A stretch of DNA of 64,000 bases from JAPHTQ01 sp050288165 (GTDB taxonomy: Bacteria > Pseudomonadota > Gammaproteobacteria > Thiohalomonadales > Thiohalomonadaceae). Location of the stretch: positions 1-64,000 of the forward strand of contig JBNKDG010000007.1 of assembly GCA_050288165.1 (NCBI GenBank), read 5' to 3'. The notes under the pieces are model-generated. The model did no database searches, was not told the origin of the DNA, and worked only from the letters and a program-made list of their open reading frames with translations. Position 1 is the stretch's first letter; the number at the start of each line of letters is the position of its first letter. The position numbers and the translations under genes were made by a program. Positions 24,702-33,724 of the stretch are shown piece by piece.

Positions 24702-26354
24702 ATGGCTAGTGCACAATCCCCATCATCTGTAGGTTCTTTTACCGAAGGCTTTATCGCCCTGCCGGCATTGCGTCAGCTGGGTGTGTTGTTCGGTTTCGCT
24801 GCCGTGGCGGCACTGGGTGTGGCGTTGGTGCTTTGGACCTGGACCCCCAGCTACGACATCCTCTTCGGTAGTCTCGGTGAGAAAGAGACCGGTGAGATCG
24901 CCAATGTACTGAAACAGCGCAACATCGACTTCAAGATCGACCCGCGTACCGGCGCAGTAATGGTGCCCTCTTCGCGGGTGCAGGAGATCCGCATGCAACT
25001 GGCCGGTGAAGGACTGCCGAAAAGCAGCGGCATGGGTCTGGAGTTGTTGCAGCAGAAACAGGAGTACGGCACCAGTCAGTTCATGGAGACCACCCGTTAC
25101 CAGCACGCGCTGGAGACGGAGCTGGCCCGTTCCATTATGACGATCAGCAGTGTCGAGAGCGCCCGTGTCCATCTGGCGATGCCCAAGCAATCGGTGTTTG
25201 TCCGCAAGCGTCAGGATCCAAGTGCTTCGGTACTGGTCAATCTTTACGCCGGTCGTCAGCTCGAAGCGGGACAGGTTGCCGCGATCACCCATTTGGTTGC
25301 GTCCAGTATTCCGAACCTCGAACCGGACAAGGTGACTGTAGTCGATGAGAGCGGCCACCTATTGAGCAGCAAAAAATCCAACGCCGATATGGCGATGAAC
25401 CAGGACCAGTTCGACTTTACCCGTAACCTGGAACGCAACTATATCGATCGCATCGAGAACATCCTTGCCCCTATCGTCGGTATCGGAGGTGTGCGTGCAC
25501 AGGTTTCATCTGAACTTGACTTTACTGTGACCGAACAGACCAGTGAGGCCTACAACCCGGAGAAATCTGTCCTGCGTAGTGAGCAGGTAAACGAAGAGAA
25601 AAGCAGTTCCGGTGCAATGGCTGCCGAAGGCGTGCCGGGTGCACTCTCCAATACGCCGCCGGGTACCGCTACTGCACCGGAAACCCTGTTCGATGCCAAC
25701 GGGCAGCCAGTTACCCCTTCGGGCCCTGAGAATACCCGCCGTAGTTCCACCTCAAACTATGAGCTGGATCGCACCATTAGCCACACCCGACTGGGTAGTG
25801 GCAGCATCAAGCGTCTTTCCATCGCGGTAGTAGTGGATGATCGTGTGGTTACCAACGATCAGGGCGACCAGACACGTCAGCCGAGACCGCAGGAAGAGAT
25901 GGATCGGATCACCGCACTGGTTAAGGAAGCGGTCGGCTATAACGCTGCACGTGGCGACACGCTGAATGTGATTAACGCATCGTTTACCCAGCCGGAGGCG
26001 ATTGAGGAATTGCCTGCAGAACCGATCTGGCAACAGGCATGGGTGATGGATCTGGCCAAGACGCTGGGCGCAGTCGTCCTGGGTGCGCTGCTGATCTTCA
26101 TGGTGCTGCGTCCGTTGATCAGCAATCTGGCGGCAGTCAAACCGATGATGCCGGACATGCTTCCTGTCGGTGGTGCTGGTGGTCTGGCCGATGATCAGTT
26201 GAGTATTAGCGGTGGTGGTAGCCCGGGCGATCGGATCAAACTACCTTCGCCGGGTGCCTACGAGGACAACATTTCAATGGTGCAACAGGTGGTGAAAGAA
26301 GATCCGAAACTTGTTGCGCAGGTGGTGAGAAACTGGATAGCGACGGATAAATAA
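24702..26354 (+). CDS. fliF: FliF, MS-ring protein
   Basis: FliF builds the inner-membrane MS ring on which the motor is assembled. The 550-residue product has a first membrane segment at about residues 25-45 (LGVLFGFAAVAALGVALVLW). The YscJ/FliF secretin-like domains follow (YDILFGSLGEKETGEIANVL; ARVHLAMPKQSVFVRKRQDP). A second membrane segment lies near residues 450-470 (TLGAVVLGALLIFMVLRPLI). The C-terminal tail that binds FliG ends VAQVVRNWIATDK. fliG begins at the last base of the stop codon region. Confidence 0.97.
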   Translation: MASAQSPSSVGSFTEGFIALPALRQLGVLFGFAAVAALGVALVLWTWTPSYDILFGSLGEKETGEIANVLKQRNIDFKIDPRTGAVMVPSSRVQEIRMQLAGEGLPKSSGMGLELLQQKQEYGTSQFMETTRYQHALETELARSIMTISSVESARVHLAMPKQSVFVRKRQDPSASVLVNLYAGRQLEAGQVAAITHLVASSIPNLEPDKVTVVDESGHLLSSKKSNADMAMNQDQFDFTRNLERNYIDRIENILAPIVGIGGVRAQVSSELDFTVTEQTSEAYNPEKSVLRSEQVNEEKSSSGAMAAEGVPGALSNTPPGTATAPETLFDANGQPVTPSGPENTRRSSTSNYELDRTISHTRLGSGSIKRLSIAVVVDDRVVTNDQGDQTRQPRPQEEMDRITALVKEAVGYNAARGDTLNVINASFTQPEAIEELPAEPIWQQAWVMDLAKTLGAVVLGALLIFMVLRPLISNLAAVKPMMPDMLPVGGAGGLADDQLSISGGGSPGDRIKLPSPGAYEDNISMVQQVVKEDPKLVAQVVRNWIATDK

Positions 26355-27367
26355 TGGCTGAAGCAAATCTTCCCAAACTGAGCGGTGCGGAGCAGGCAGC
26401 AGTCCTGCTGATGAGCCTTGGTGAAGGCGCTGCTGCCGAGATCATGAAGCACCTCGGACCGAAAGAGGTACAGAAGGTCGGTGAAGCGATGGCGACCATC
26501 GGTAACGTCACCAAGCATCAGGTGACTAACGTGGTCTCCGATTTCGCTGAGACCCTGGGCACCCATACCGCACTCGGTACTGGTAACGAAGATTACCTGC
26601 GCAATGTGCTGAACAATGCGCTGGGTTCGGAAAAGGCCGGTCAACTGATCGACCGTATTCTCATTGGTCGTTCATCAAAAGGTCTGGAAGCACTGAAGTG
26701 GATGGAACCTCGTGCCGTGGCTGAGATCATCCGTTTCGAGCATCCGCAGATCATCGCCATCGTGCTTTCCTATCTGGACAGCGATCAGGCGGCTGCCGTT
26801 CTGGAATTGCTGCCGGAAGGGTTGCAGTATGACGTTATGATGCGCATCGCCAGTCTCGACGGTATTCAACCGAGCGCCTTGCAGGAACTGGATGAGATTC
26901 TGGAGAAACAGTTTGAAGGTACCGGTTCCAGCATCAAGTCTTCCAGTGTCGGCGGTACCAAGACTGCGGCCAATATTCTCAACTTCATGGATACTGCGAT
27001 TGAAGCGAGGATCATGGAGAAGGTCAAAGAGACCGATGCGGAAATGGGACAAGCGATCGAGGACCTGATGTTCGTCTTCGACAACCTGATCGACCTGGAC
27101 GACCGCAGCATTCAGGCACTGCTACGCGAAATCTCTTCCGACACCCTGATCCTGGCGCTGAAAGGTTCGGACGAAAACCTCAAGGAAAAGATCTTCAAGA
27201 ACATGTCCAAACGTGCGGCAGAGATGCTGCGCGACGATCTGGAAGCTCGTGGTCCGGTTCGTGTCAGCGATATGGAAAACGCACAGAAAGAGATCCTCGC
27301 CATCGCACGGCGTATGGCCGAGGCGGGCGATATTTCACTAGGCGGCGCAGGAGAGGAGTTTGTCTAG
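26354..27367 (+). CDS. fliG: FliG, rotor / switch protein
   Basis: FliG couples stator force to rotation and binds FliF and FliM. The 337-residue product has the N-terminal FliF-binding part (LSGAEQAAVLLMSLGEGAAA), the middle domain with the EHPQ motif (IRFEHPQIIAIVLSYL) and the C-terminal domain with charged torque residues (LMFVFDNLIDLDDRSIQALL and KNMSKRAAEMLRDDLEARGP). It overlaps fliF by one base and fliH by eight. Confidence 0.97.
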   Translation: MAEANLPKLSGAEQAAVLLMSLGEGAAAEIMKHLGPKEVQKVGEAMATIGNVTKHQVTNVVSDFAETLGTHTALGTGNEDYLRNVLNNALGSEKAGQLIDRILIGRSSKGLEALKWMEPRAVAEIIRFEHPQIIAIVLSYLDSDQAAAVLELLPEGLQYDVMMRIASLDGIQPSALQELDEILEKQFEGTGSSIKSSSVGGTKTAANILNFMDTAIEARIMEKVKETDAEMGQAIEDLMFVFDNLIDLDDRSIQALLREISSDTLILALKGSDENLKEKIFKNMSKRAAEMLRDDLEARGPVRVSDMENAQKEILAIARRMAEAGDISLGGAGEEFV

Positions 27368-27986
27368 AGTCATCGATGGCAAGATGAGCGCGTACGAACG
27401 CTGGGAGTTACCAGTGGTCGAAGGACGTGATGCGTTCAACAGCATGAGACCGATGACCGCAGAGAAACTCGAAGCGATCCATAAAGAGGCGCATAAAGCG
27501 GGTTTCGAGCAGGGGCATCGGGAAGGACTCGAAGCGGCGCAAAAAGAGATTGCCGCCCAGATGCAGCGCTTCAATCAGATCATGCGCGCACTGAGCGAAC
27601 CATTAGCAGCTGCAGATGAACAGGTGGAACAGGAATTAATCGCCCTGGCTATGGCGGTGGCAAGGCAGATTATCCGCCGCGAATTGCAGACCGATCCCGA
27701 ACAGGTGGTAGGCGTGGTACGTGAAGCGATGGCGGAACTGCCGTCGTCGGCGCGCAATATCCGTATCTTTCTTCACCCCGACGATGCCTCGCTGGTACGT
27801 GAAGCACTTAACACCGAAGAAGATGAAACTGCACCGTGGAAAATCGTTGAGGATATGGTGCTCACCCGTGGCGGATGTCGTATTGAGAGCGATACCTCGC
27901 GGGTCGATGCCAGTGTGGAAAAACGACTCAATACCATCGTTGCCGAGCTGATGGGAGGTTCCCGTGCAGAAGATAGCGCAACGTGA
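27360..27986 (+). CDS. fliH: FliH, export ATPase regulator
   Basis: FliH binds the ATPase FliI and helps deliver export substrates. The start is taken as TTG 27360, inside the fliG stop region, because GGAGAGGAG lies directly before it. It also restores the family's opening (RVIDGKMSAYERWELPVV), whereas ATG 27384 has no ribosome site. The 208 residues include the helical GHREGLEAAQKEIAAQMQRF stretch with spaced Gly/Ala, and a C-terminal domain (LAMAVARQIIRRELQTDPEQ). It overlaps fliI by 23 bp. Confidence 0.93.
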   Translation: MSRVIDGKMSAYERWELPVVEGRDAFNSMRPMTAEKLEAIHKEAHKAGFEQGHREGLEAAQKEIAAQMQRFNQIMRALSEPLAAADEQVEQELIALAMAVARQIIRRELQTDPEQVVGVVREAMAELPSSARNIRIFLHPDDASLVREALNTEEDETAPWKIVEDMVLTRGGCRIESDTSRVDASVEKRLNTIVAELMGGSRAEDSAT

Positions 27987-29376
27987 TCCGAAACAGGTTG
28001 CGGCACGCTGGAGCGCACGTTTGGCTGCAGGACGTGAGCGTTTGCTTGAATCCATGCCGCTTACCGTCGAAGGTCGTGTTACCCGTATGGTCGGGCTTAC
28101 CGTCGAGGCGGAAGGGATACAGGCAGACATCGGTTCGCGTTGTCTGATCGAAAACAGCAACGGTAGTGCGGTGGAAACCGAGGTGGTTGGTTTCGCTGGC
28201 GAACATCTCTATTTAATGCCGACCGGCGATGTGCGCGGTATTGGCCCAAACTCCCGTGTCGTTCCAACCGGTCGTGTCTACGATGCGCCGGTCGGTGAAG
28301 AGTTGCTTGGCCGCGTCATTGACGGTGCCGGTAACCCGCTCGATGGCAAAGGACCGCTCAATACCCGTGAGCGGATGCCACTTACCGGACACTTTATTAA
28401 TCCCATGGCACGTAAACCGATCGACGAACCGCTCGATGTTGGGGTACGTGCGATCAATAGCATGCTTACCGTCGGTCGCGGGCAACGCATGGGCCTGTTT
28501 GCCGGTAGCGGTGTGGGCAAGAGTGTACTGCTCGGCATGATGACCAAATTCACCACCGCCGATGTGATCGTGGTCGGTCTTATCGGTGAACGCGGCCGTG
28601 AGGTAAAAGAATTCATCGACAAAATTCTCGGCGTTGAAGGTATGTCGCGCGCTGTGGTAGTTGCCGCACCTGCAGACAACACTCCGGTGATGCGTCTTCA
28701 CGGCGCTGCCATGGCTACCAGCATCGCTGAATATTTTCGCGACAAGGGCAAGAATGTTTTGCTACTGATGGATTCACTGACCCGTTTTGCCCAGGCGCAG
28801 CGGGAATTGGGGCTGGCGATTGGCGAGCCGCCGGCTACCAAGGGTTATCCTGCATCGGTGTTTGCACGTATTCCGCAACTGGTGGAACGTGCCGGTAACG
28901 GTGACCTGCATGGAGGTTCGATTACCGCTTTCTATACCGTGCTCACCGAAGGCGATGATCAGCAGGACCCAATCGCTGATGCCGCCCGCGCCATCCTCGA
29001 CGGCCATGTGGTGTTGGCACGTCGTCTGGCGGAAGAGGGGCATTATCCTGCCATCGATATCGAGGCATCGATCAGTCGTGCCATGGATCAGATCACTGAT
29101 GACGAGCATATCCAGGCGGCACGCTGGCTCAGACGGGTCTACTCCATCTATGAAAAGAATCGCGACCTAATCAGCGTCGGCGCCTATGCCCGTGGTAGTG
29201 ATCGGCAGATCGACGAGGCGATTGCCCTGCGTCCACACATTGCCGAATTCCTGCAACAGGGGATGAACAACCCCTTCGATTTTGCCGCCAGTCTGCACGA
29301 TCTTCAGATGCTGTCACAGCTGACCCCTGAACCGATCGAGCGGCGCAGTGCTGGTGCGTTACAGGCGCGGAGATAA
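27964..29376 (+). CDS. fliI: FliI, flagellum-specific export ATPase
   Basis: FliI is the F1-like ATPase that energises export. GTG 27964 follows GATGGGAGGTTCCC. In the 470 residues, Walker A is GLFAGSGVGKSVLLG near residue 180, followed by VVGLIGERGREVKEFIDKIL. The Walker B-type segment is VLLLMDSLTRFAQAQRELGL, and GEPPATKGYPASVFARIPQL is family-specific. Length and order fit. Confidence 0.97.
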   Translation: MQKIAQRDPKQVAARWSARLAAGRERLLESMPLTVEGRVTRMVGLTVEAEGIQADIGSRCLIENSNGSAVETEVVGFAGEHLYLMPTGDVRGIGPNSRVVPTGRVYDAPVGEELLGRVIDGAGNPLDGKGPLNTRERMPLTGHFINPMARKPIDEPLDVGVRAINSMLTVGRGQRMGLFAGSGVGKSVLLGMMTKFTTADVIVVGLIGERGREVKEFIDKILGVEGMSRAVVVAAPADNTPVMRLHGAAMATSIAEYFRDKGKNVLLLMDSLTRFAQAQRELGLAIGEPPATKGYPASVFARIPQLVERAGNGDLHGGSITAFYTVLTEGDDQQDPIADAARAILDGHVVLARRLAEEGHYPAIDIEASISRAMDQITDDEHIQAARWLRRVYSIYEKNRDLISVGAYARGSDRQIDEAIALRPHIAEFLQQGMNNPFDFAASLHDLQMLSQLTPEPIERRSAGALQARR

Positions 29377-29379
29377 GTT

Positions 29380-29823
29380 ATGACTAAATCAGATCGTCTG
29401 AAACCGGTGCAGCGAATCAATGAATCGCGTGAGAAGGATGCGGCGCGTGCACTGGGGAACAGCGTACAAACTCTGCAACAGCATGAGCAGCGCCTGGCGG
29501 AGTTGCGGCAATACCGCGAGGAGTACGACCAGCAGGTTCAGCAGATGGGGGCGAACGGTATGCTCGCTTCGCGTCTACAACAGATGCAGAGTTTCCTGCA
29601 CAACCTGAATCAGGTTATCAAACAGCAGCAGCAGATTGTGGAAGCGGCTCGCCGGGAGCAGGAAGTGAAACGGCGTTCGTGGCAACAGGCCCATGGCAAG
29701 ACCCAGGTAATGGACAAGGTTATCGATCGTTATCGTGCCGACGAGCAGTATCAGGCCAACAAACGCGAACAGAAAGAAAACGACGAACACGCACTGAACA
29801 ACAGCCTGCACAGCAAAAAGTAA
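29380..29823 (+). CDS. fliJ: FliJ, export chaperone-escort
   Basis: FliJ is a coiled-coil protein inside the FliI ring. The 147-residue product is almost entirely charged helix (RINESREKDAARALGNSVQT; QSFLHNLNQVIKQQQQIVEA; KTQVMDKVIDRYRADEQYQA), matching FliJ in length, composition and position 3 bp after fliI. Confidence 0.93.
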   Translation: MTKSDRLKPVQRINESREKDAARALGNSVQTLQQHEQRLAELRQYREEYDQQVQQMGANGMLASRLQQMQSFLHNLNQVIKQQQQIVEAARREQEVKRRSWQQAHGKTQVMDKVIDRYRADEQYQANKREQKENDEHALNNSLHSKK

Positions 29824-29826
29824 TTC

Positions 29827-29842
29827 TGGCCCACAACTTGCT
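29827..29842 (+). promoter_or_regulatory. Sigma-54 promoter of fliK
   Basis: TGGCCCACAACTTGCT has one mismatch in the TGGCAC block, a good TTGCT and the correct GG-N10-GC spacing. It begins 3 bp after the fliJ stop and 50 bp before fliK, so fliK may be transcribed apart from fliEFGHIJ. Confidence 0.65.
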
Positions 29843-29876
29843 GTAGTTCAGACAGGAGAAGATAAGGAGTCTGCAA

Positions 29877-31070
29877 ATGGTACAAACCAGTCCCGCCGCC
29901 GCCATGCTTGGTGTCGGTGCAAACGGTAAAGCCGCCGCCAGCAGCGCCAAAAACGGTGATGATGGCGCCTTCAGCCGTGAGTTTGAGCAGGTCTCGCGCA
30001 GCGCAGAATCGCATAAGGATGCGCCTTCCAGCGCCGCTGACGATACGGTGAACGAAACCAGCGGCACTTCTCAAGGTAGCGCGTCGCAGGAGACGGCTGA
30101 GCGCGATCATCAGGAGCCTGCTGCCAACGACGCGGCTGCGGACGAGGAGGCACTTGCCGCAGGCGGCAAGGATTTGCCGCCCATTGCCGCCCTGGAACTG
30201 GAAGATGGCGAAGCCGACGAGCAGGAATTGACGGCCGAGCAGGACGATGACGTAGCCGGGATGATTCAGGCGCTGTTGCCGCAGGAGACAAAGCCCTTGG
30301 CGACTGCTGCGCCAACTGAAGCCAAACCGAATGTTGTCCATGCCTCTGCGTTGCCGAACGGTGAGAGCAGTGTCGAGCCACTTGCTGATGAGTCACTCTC
30401 GTTCTCTGAGCAGCGTCTGCGTGATCTTGGTTTGAACCTTGCCAATCTGGGTAAGGATGGCGGTGATGGTGCCACGGCGCAGCAGGGTAAAAGTGACAAT
30501 GCGTTGTACACACTGGTAAGTGGTAATCGCGGCGCATCGGCCTTCGGCGAAGTGCTTAACGTATCCAGTGCTGCCGTAGCCTCCGCTGCACAACCCGCTC
30601 AACCGAGTACCGCCACTCTACCGGCACAGATGTCTATTGCCGTTCCTCTGCAACAGAGTGGCTGGGACCATGCGATGGGAGAACGTGTGGTGTGGATGGC
30701 ACGTAGTAACGTGCAGCAGGCGCAGATCCACCTCAATCCGCGTGAACTCGGGCCGATCGAGATCAAGATATCGGTGCAGAACGATCAAACCCACGTCAAT
30801 TTCGTCGCTCACCATGCGACCACCCGTGATGCGATTGAGGCGGCACTGCCGCGCCTGCGTGAAATGCTGGGTGAGCAGGGACTCAATCTGGGACAGGCAG
30901 ATGTCTCGCAGCACTCTTTCGGTGACAGCCAGCGTCAGGCTGCGGTGGCCGATCAGGGCCGGGGGCTTAACAACGGTCCAAATGCTGAGGTCGATGCTAA
31001 CGACGAGGCGGATGTGGCCGCGTCACATACCAGCAGGATCAGCAGTAACGCCGTCGATTACTTTGCCTGA
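29877..31070 (+). CDS. fliK: FliK, hook-length control protein
   Basis: FliK measures hook length and switches export specificity through FlhB. The 397 residues divide into a long disordered N-terminal part (to about 240) rich in Ala, Glu, Ser and Asp, and the conserved C-terminal domain. The latter contains ERVVWMARSNVQQAQIHLNP, RELGPIEIKISVQNDQTHVN and LPRLREMLGEQGLNLGQADV. Low N-terminal conservation is normal. It is separated by ~26 kb from fliL, its usual downstream neighbour in pseudomonads. Confidence 0.94.
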   Translation: MVQTSPAAAMLGVGANGKAAASSAKNGDDGAFSREFEQVSRSAESHKDAPSSAADDTVNETSGTSQGSASQETAERDHQEPAANDAAADEEALAAGGKDLPPIAALELEDGEADEQELTAEQDDDVAGMIQALLPQETKPLATAAPTEAKPNVVHASALPNGESSVEPLADESLSFSEQRLRDLGLNLANLGKDGGDGATAQQGKSDNALYTLVSGNRGASAFGEVLNVSSAAVASAAQPAQPSTATLPAQMSIAVPLQQSGWDHAMGERVVWMARSNVQQAQIHLNPRELGPIEIKISVQNDQTHVNFVAHHATTRDAIEAALPRLREMLGEQGLNLGQADVSQHSFGDSQRQAAVADQGRGLNNGPNAEVDANDEADVAASHTSRISSNAVDYFA

Positions 31071-31088
31071 GCAGAGTCGATGCAGAAC

Positions 31089-31116
31089 AAAGCGGGGCCT
31101 GGCCCCGCTTTTTTTT
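31089..31116 (+). terminator. Rho-independent terminator after fliK
   Basis: AAAGCGGGGC and GCCCCGCTTT form a 10-bp stem around CTG, followed by a T run to 31116. It lies 18 bp after the fliK stop and separates fliK from fliA. Confidence 0.93.
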
Positions 31117-31178
31117 GCGCGCCTTTCTGACTCTGCCATACTAAGGGTTGTCGCCCATAACCGTGAAACCGCTCATTG

Positions 31179-31886
31179 ATGTACACCGCACAAGGAACCA
31201 CCGGCAGGGATGAGGTAGTAAACCGCCATGCACCGTTGGTAAAGAAGATCGCCTATCATCTGAAAGGGCGGCTACCACCTAGCGTACAGGTTGATGATCT
31301 GATTCAGGCGGGCCTGATCGGACTGCTTGATGCCGCCGGACAATACGATCCACGCCAGGGTGCCAGTTTTGAAACCTATGCTTCGATACGCATCCGCGGT
31401 GCCATGCTGGATGAGTTGCGCCGTAACGATTGGGCACCCAAGTCGGTACACCGCAAGAGTCGCGAGATCAGTGCGGCCATACAACGTCTGGAAAACAGGG
31501 GACAGCGCGACCCAGGCGATCGCGAAATTGCCGCAGAGCTGGGGATCGGGCTGGAAGAATATCAGCAACTGTTACGCGATACGGCGGGCAGTCGCCTGCT
31601 CAGTTACGATGAGATCACCTCCACCGAGCAGGGTGGCTACGATCAGTTCAGCGATGACTCTCCGTTACCGTTGCAAGTCCTGGAAAATGAAGAGTTCCGT
31701 CAGCGTTTAATTGGTGCTATCGGTGAACTACCGGAGCGCGAGCAACTGATTATGAGTCTTTACTACGAGCAGGAGTTGAATCTCAAGGAGATCGGTGCGG
31801 TGCTCGGTGTCAGCGAATCCCGGATCAGTCAACTGCTCAGTCAGGCGCATGCTCGTTTACGTACCAAACTTAACGACGCTGCCTAA
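31179..31886 (+). CDS. fliA: FliA, flagellar sigma-28 factor
   Basis: FliA directs RNA polymerase to late flagellar promoters and is held by FlgM. The 235 residues contain sigma region 2 (VDDLIQAGLIGLLDAAGQYD, FETYASIRIRGAMLDELRRN), region 3 and region 4 (LPEREQLIMSLYYEQELNLK; GAVLGVSESRISQLLSQAHA). ATG 31179 is chosen over the TTG just before it. In Pseudomonas and Vibrio fliA follows flhF-fleN; here it stands alone behind the fliK terminator and needs its own promoter, which was not confidently found. Confidence 0.96.
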   Translation: MYTAQGTTGRDEVVNRHAPLVKKIAYHLKGRLPPSVQVDDLIQAGLIGLLDAAGQYDPRQGASFETYASIRIRGAMLDELRRNDWAPKSVHRKSREISAAIQRLENRGQRDPGDREIAAELGIGLEEYQQLLRDTAGSRLLSYDEITSTEQGGYDQFSDDSPLPLQVLENEEFRQRLIGAIGELPEREQLIMSLYYEQELNLKEIGAVLGVSESRISQLLSQAHARLRTKLNDAA

Positions 31887-31997
31887 ACTTTCCTGCCTTC
31901 CCGCCGCTTTCAGGTCAAGATATTTTTTTATTTTAAATTTGCGCCATGTCCAAAGTCGACTTGTCGTCAAGTCCGATTGCTGTGTTAGAGTTAAAGC

Positions 31998-32450
31998 ATG
32001 ACACACACCATCGTCCATTCCGCGCCACGCAGCCCGATGTGGTTGTTCGAGGAGAACTATCGTCTACTGAACCGGTTGTTACCGGAGATGGAAGCGGGTG
32101 GAGATCGCTTTCTGCTGGCTGCGGCAGACGGAGCACAACAGGAACTGGAAGTATTGATTCTGGAACGTTGTGCCTACACCACCATCATCGAATTGCATAA
32201 ACCGTTTTTCATCGATGGGGTGTGGATGCCCGACCTCAGTATGCGCCTGCACGTCTACCATGATGCCCGGATGGTTGAGGTGAGTGCCTACCAGGGGTGT
32301 CATCGCATTCCGGCGCGATATCAGGTAGAAGGTCTTCGTTATCATCGTGATGAGAAGCGCCAGATAAATGCATTGCTGCACGACCTGTTGCTTTACTGTC
32401 AGCGTAACGATTATCGCGAGCAGAGAAGCCGCGATCTCTTCCCTCTTTAG
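31998..32450 (+). CDS. yqiB: YqiB family protein (DUF1249)
   Basis: A 150-residue cytoplasmic protein of unknown function resembling E. coli YqiB. Visible family features are the opening ENYRLLNRLLPEM, the middle VLILERCAYTTIIELHKPF, SMRLHVYHDARMVEVSAYQG and the C-terminal RDEKRQINALLHDLLLYCQR. In enteric bacteria yqiB lies near nudF and cpdA; here it stands alone between fliA and iscU, so context gives no hint of its job. Confidence 0.85.
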   Translation: MTHTIVHSAPRSPMWLFEENYRLLNRLLPEMEAGGDRFLLAAADGAQQELEVLILERCAYTTIIELHKPFFIDGVWMPDLSMRLHVYHDARMVEVSAYQGCHRIPARYQVEGLRYHRDEKRQINALLHDLLLYCQRNDYREQRSRDLFPL

Positions 32451-32493
32451 CCGTCGCCGTATTCTGTTCACCCCGCTAGGGGATTTCCCTGAC

Positions 32494-32522
32494 TTGACAT
32501 CCGTGGCTTAGGCTCATATATT
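32494..32522 (+). promoter_or_regulatory. Sigma-70 promoter of iscU
   Basis: TTGACA (32494-32499), 17-base spacer, TATATT (32517-32522), 35 bp before iscU. The -35 box is perfect and the spacing ideal, so strong housekeeping expression is likely. Confidence 0.85.
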
Positions 32523-32557
32523 CTTGACCAATACAGTCAGGAATAGAGGTAACGTTC

Positions 32558-32935
32558 ATGGCCTACAGCGACAAAGTCATGGATCACTATGAAAACCCCC
32601 GCAACGTCGGGAGTTTTTCCAATGAAGACAATCAGATAGGTACCGGCATGGTCGGCGCGCCCGCCTGTGGTGACGTGATGCGTCTGCAGATTAAGGTCGG
32701 CGACAACGGCGTGATTGAGGATGCCAAGTTCAAGACCTACGGCTGCGGTTCCGCCATTGCCTCCAGCTCTCTGGTCACCGAGTGGCTCAAGGGCAAAACG
32801 CTGGACGAAGCGACTACGATCAAAAACAGCGACATCGCAGAGGAGCTGGCGTTACCGCCGGTTAAGGTCCACTGCTCGGTACTGGCAGAAGACGCAATAC
32901 GCGCTGCCATTCAGGATTACCGCAGCAAACACTGA
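32558..32935 (+). CDS. iscU: IscU-type Fe-S cluster scaffold
   Basis: IscU is the scaffold on which Fe-S clusters are built before transfer. The 125-residue product has the three cluster Cys in PACGDVM, YGCGSA and KVHCSVLAED, plus the Asp after the first Cys, and the N-terminal YSDKVMDHYENPRNVGSF. The LPPVK chaperone-binding motif is present (ALPPVKVH). It is complete but stands alone: no iscR, iscS, iscA, hscB, hscA or fdx are adjacent. It could be a second copy or the only one; the window cannot tell. Confidence 0.95.
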   Translation: MAYSDKVMDHYENPRNVGSFSNEDNQIGTGMVGAPACGDVMRLQIKVGDNGVIEDAKFKTYGCGSAIASSSLVTEWLKGKTLDEATTIKNSDIAEELALPPVKVHCSVLAEDAIRAAIQDYRSKH

Positions 32936-32955
32936 TCGTCGCAAGCACCGCTGAG

Positions 32956-32980
32956 AAAGGCCGCACCAGCGGCCTTTTTT
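32956..32980 (+). terminator. Rho-independent terminator after iscU
   Basis: AAAGGCCGC-ACCA-GCGGCCTTT with six T residues, 21 bp after the iscU stop. With the promoter upstream it makes iscU a single-gene unit. Confidence 0.93.
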
Positions 32981-33055
32981 CTTTTTCCCGTTGGTGTAGT
33001 ATCACCACATGAAATGTGATGTTATTGCTGTATCAGCGCACGGGAAATTGAATCC

Positions 33056-33721
33056 ATGAACCTGCCATCCCACCTTTTTCCAGACTTCTTCTACTGGGGA
33101 ACGCACTTCATATATCTGCCACTATTGATATGGATATTGTTCACCGCCCCCTGGTACAAACTGCGTGACAAGGAGAACCTCCACGTCATCCTCGGCGCGA
33201 CCGTGGTTATGATGTTGTTGTGGAGTATCAAGGCAGGCATTCGTCCCGGAATGAATTTTCATCTGCTTGGTGCCACCCTACTGATGCTGATGTTCGGCTG
33301 GCGTTTTGCGGTGCTTTCTCTCAGTCTGGTGATGCTGGGGCTGGGGATATACGGCACTATCGAGTGGTCCACCTTCTCCCTCAATGCCATGACCATGATC
33401 ATCGGCCCGGTGTTGTTCAGCTACTTCATCTATCGCCTGTCGCAGCGCTACATGCGCAAGAGCTTTTTCATCTATACGCTGTTCAACGGATTTTTCTGCG
33501 CCATACTGACAATGTTGCTGCTGATAACGTCCACATGCGTCCTGCTTTACTGTTGCGGCGGCTATGACTGGGATGACATCTACTACCGCTATTTGCCGTT
33601 TACCCCGATGATGATATTCGCAGAGGGTTTTTTCACCGGCATGTTAACTTCAGGTATGGTGTTGTTTCGGCCGGAATGGATTGGCTCTTTCGACGACCGG
33701 CGCTACCTCAACGGAAAATAA
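33056..33721 (+). CDS. CbiM-like integral membrane protein (COG3235 type)
   Basis: A 221-residue membrane protein with about six hydrophobic segments (for example FIYLPLLIWILFTAPW; LHVILGATVVMMLLW; LLGATLLMLMFGWRFAVLSL; FFCAILTMLLLITSTCVLLY). It resembles the energy-coupling-factor permease CbiM and its uncharacterised relatives. It ends FDDRRYLNGK, a motif I associate with that group. No CbiN, CbiQ or ATPase gene is beside it, so a complete cobalt or vitamin transporter is not supported here. Transport substrate unknown. The hydrolase gene follows after 3 bp and is probably co-transcribed. Confidence 0.7.
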   Translation: MNLPSHLFPDFFYWGTHFIYLPLLIWILFTAPWYKLRDKENLHVILGATVVMMLLWSIKAGIRPGMNFHLLGATLLMLMFGWRFAVLSLSLVMLGLGIYGTIEWSTFSLNAMTMIIGPVLFSYFIYRLSQRYMRKSFFIYTLFNGFFCAILTMLLLITSTCVLLYCCGGYDWDDIYYRYLPFTPMMIFAEGFFTGMLTSGMVLFRPEWIGSFDDRRYLNGK

Positions 33722-33724
33722 TAA

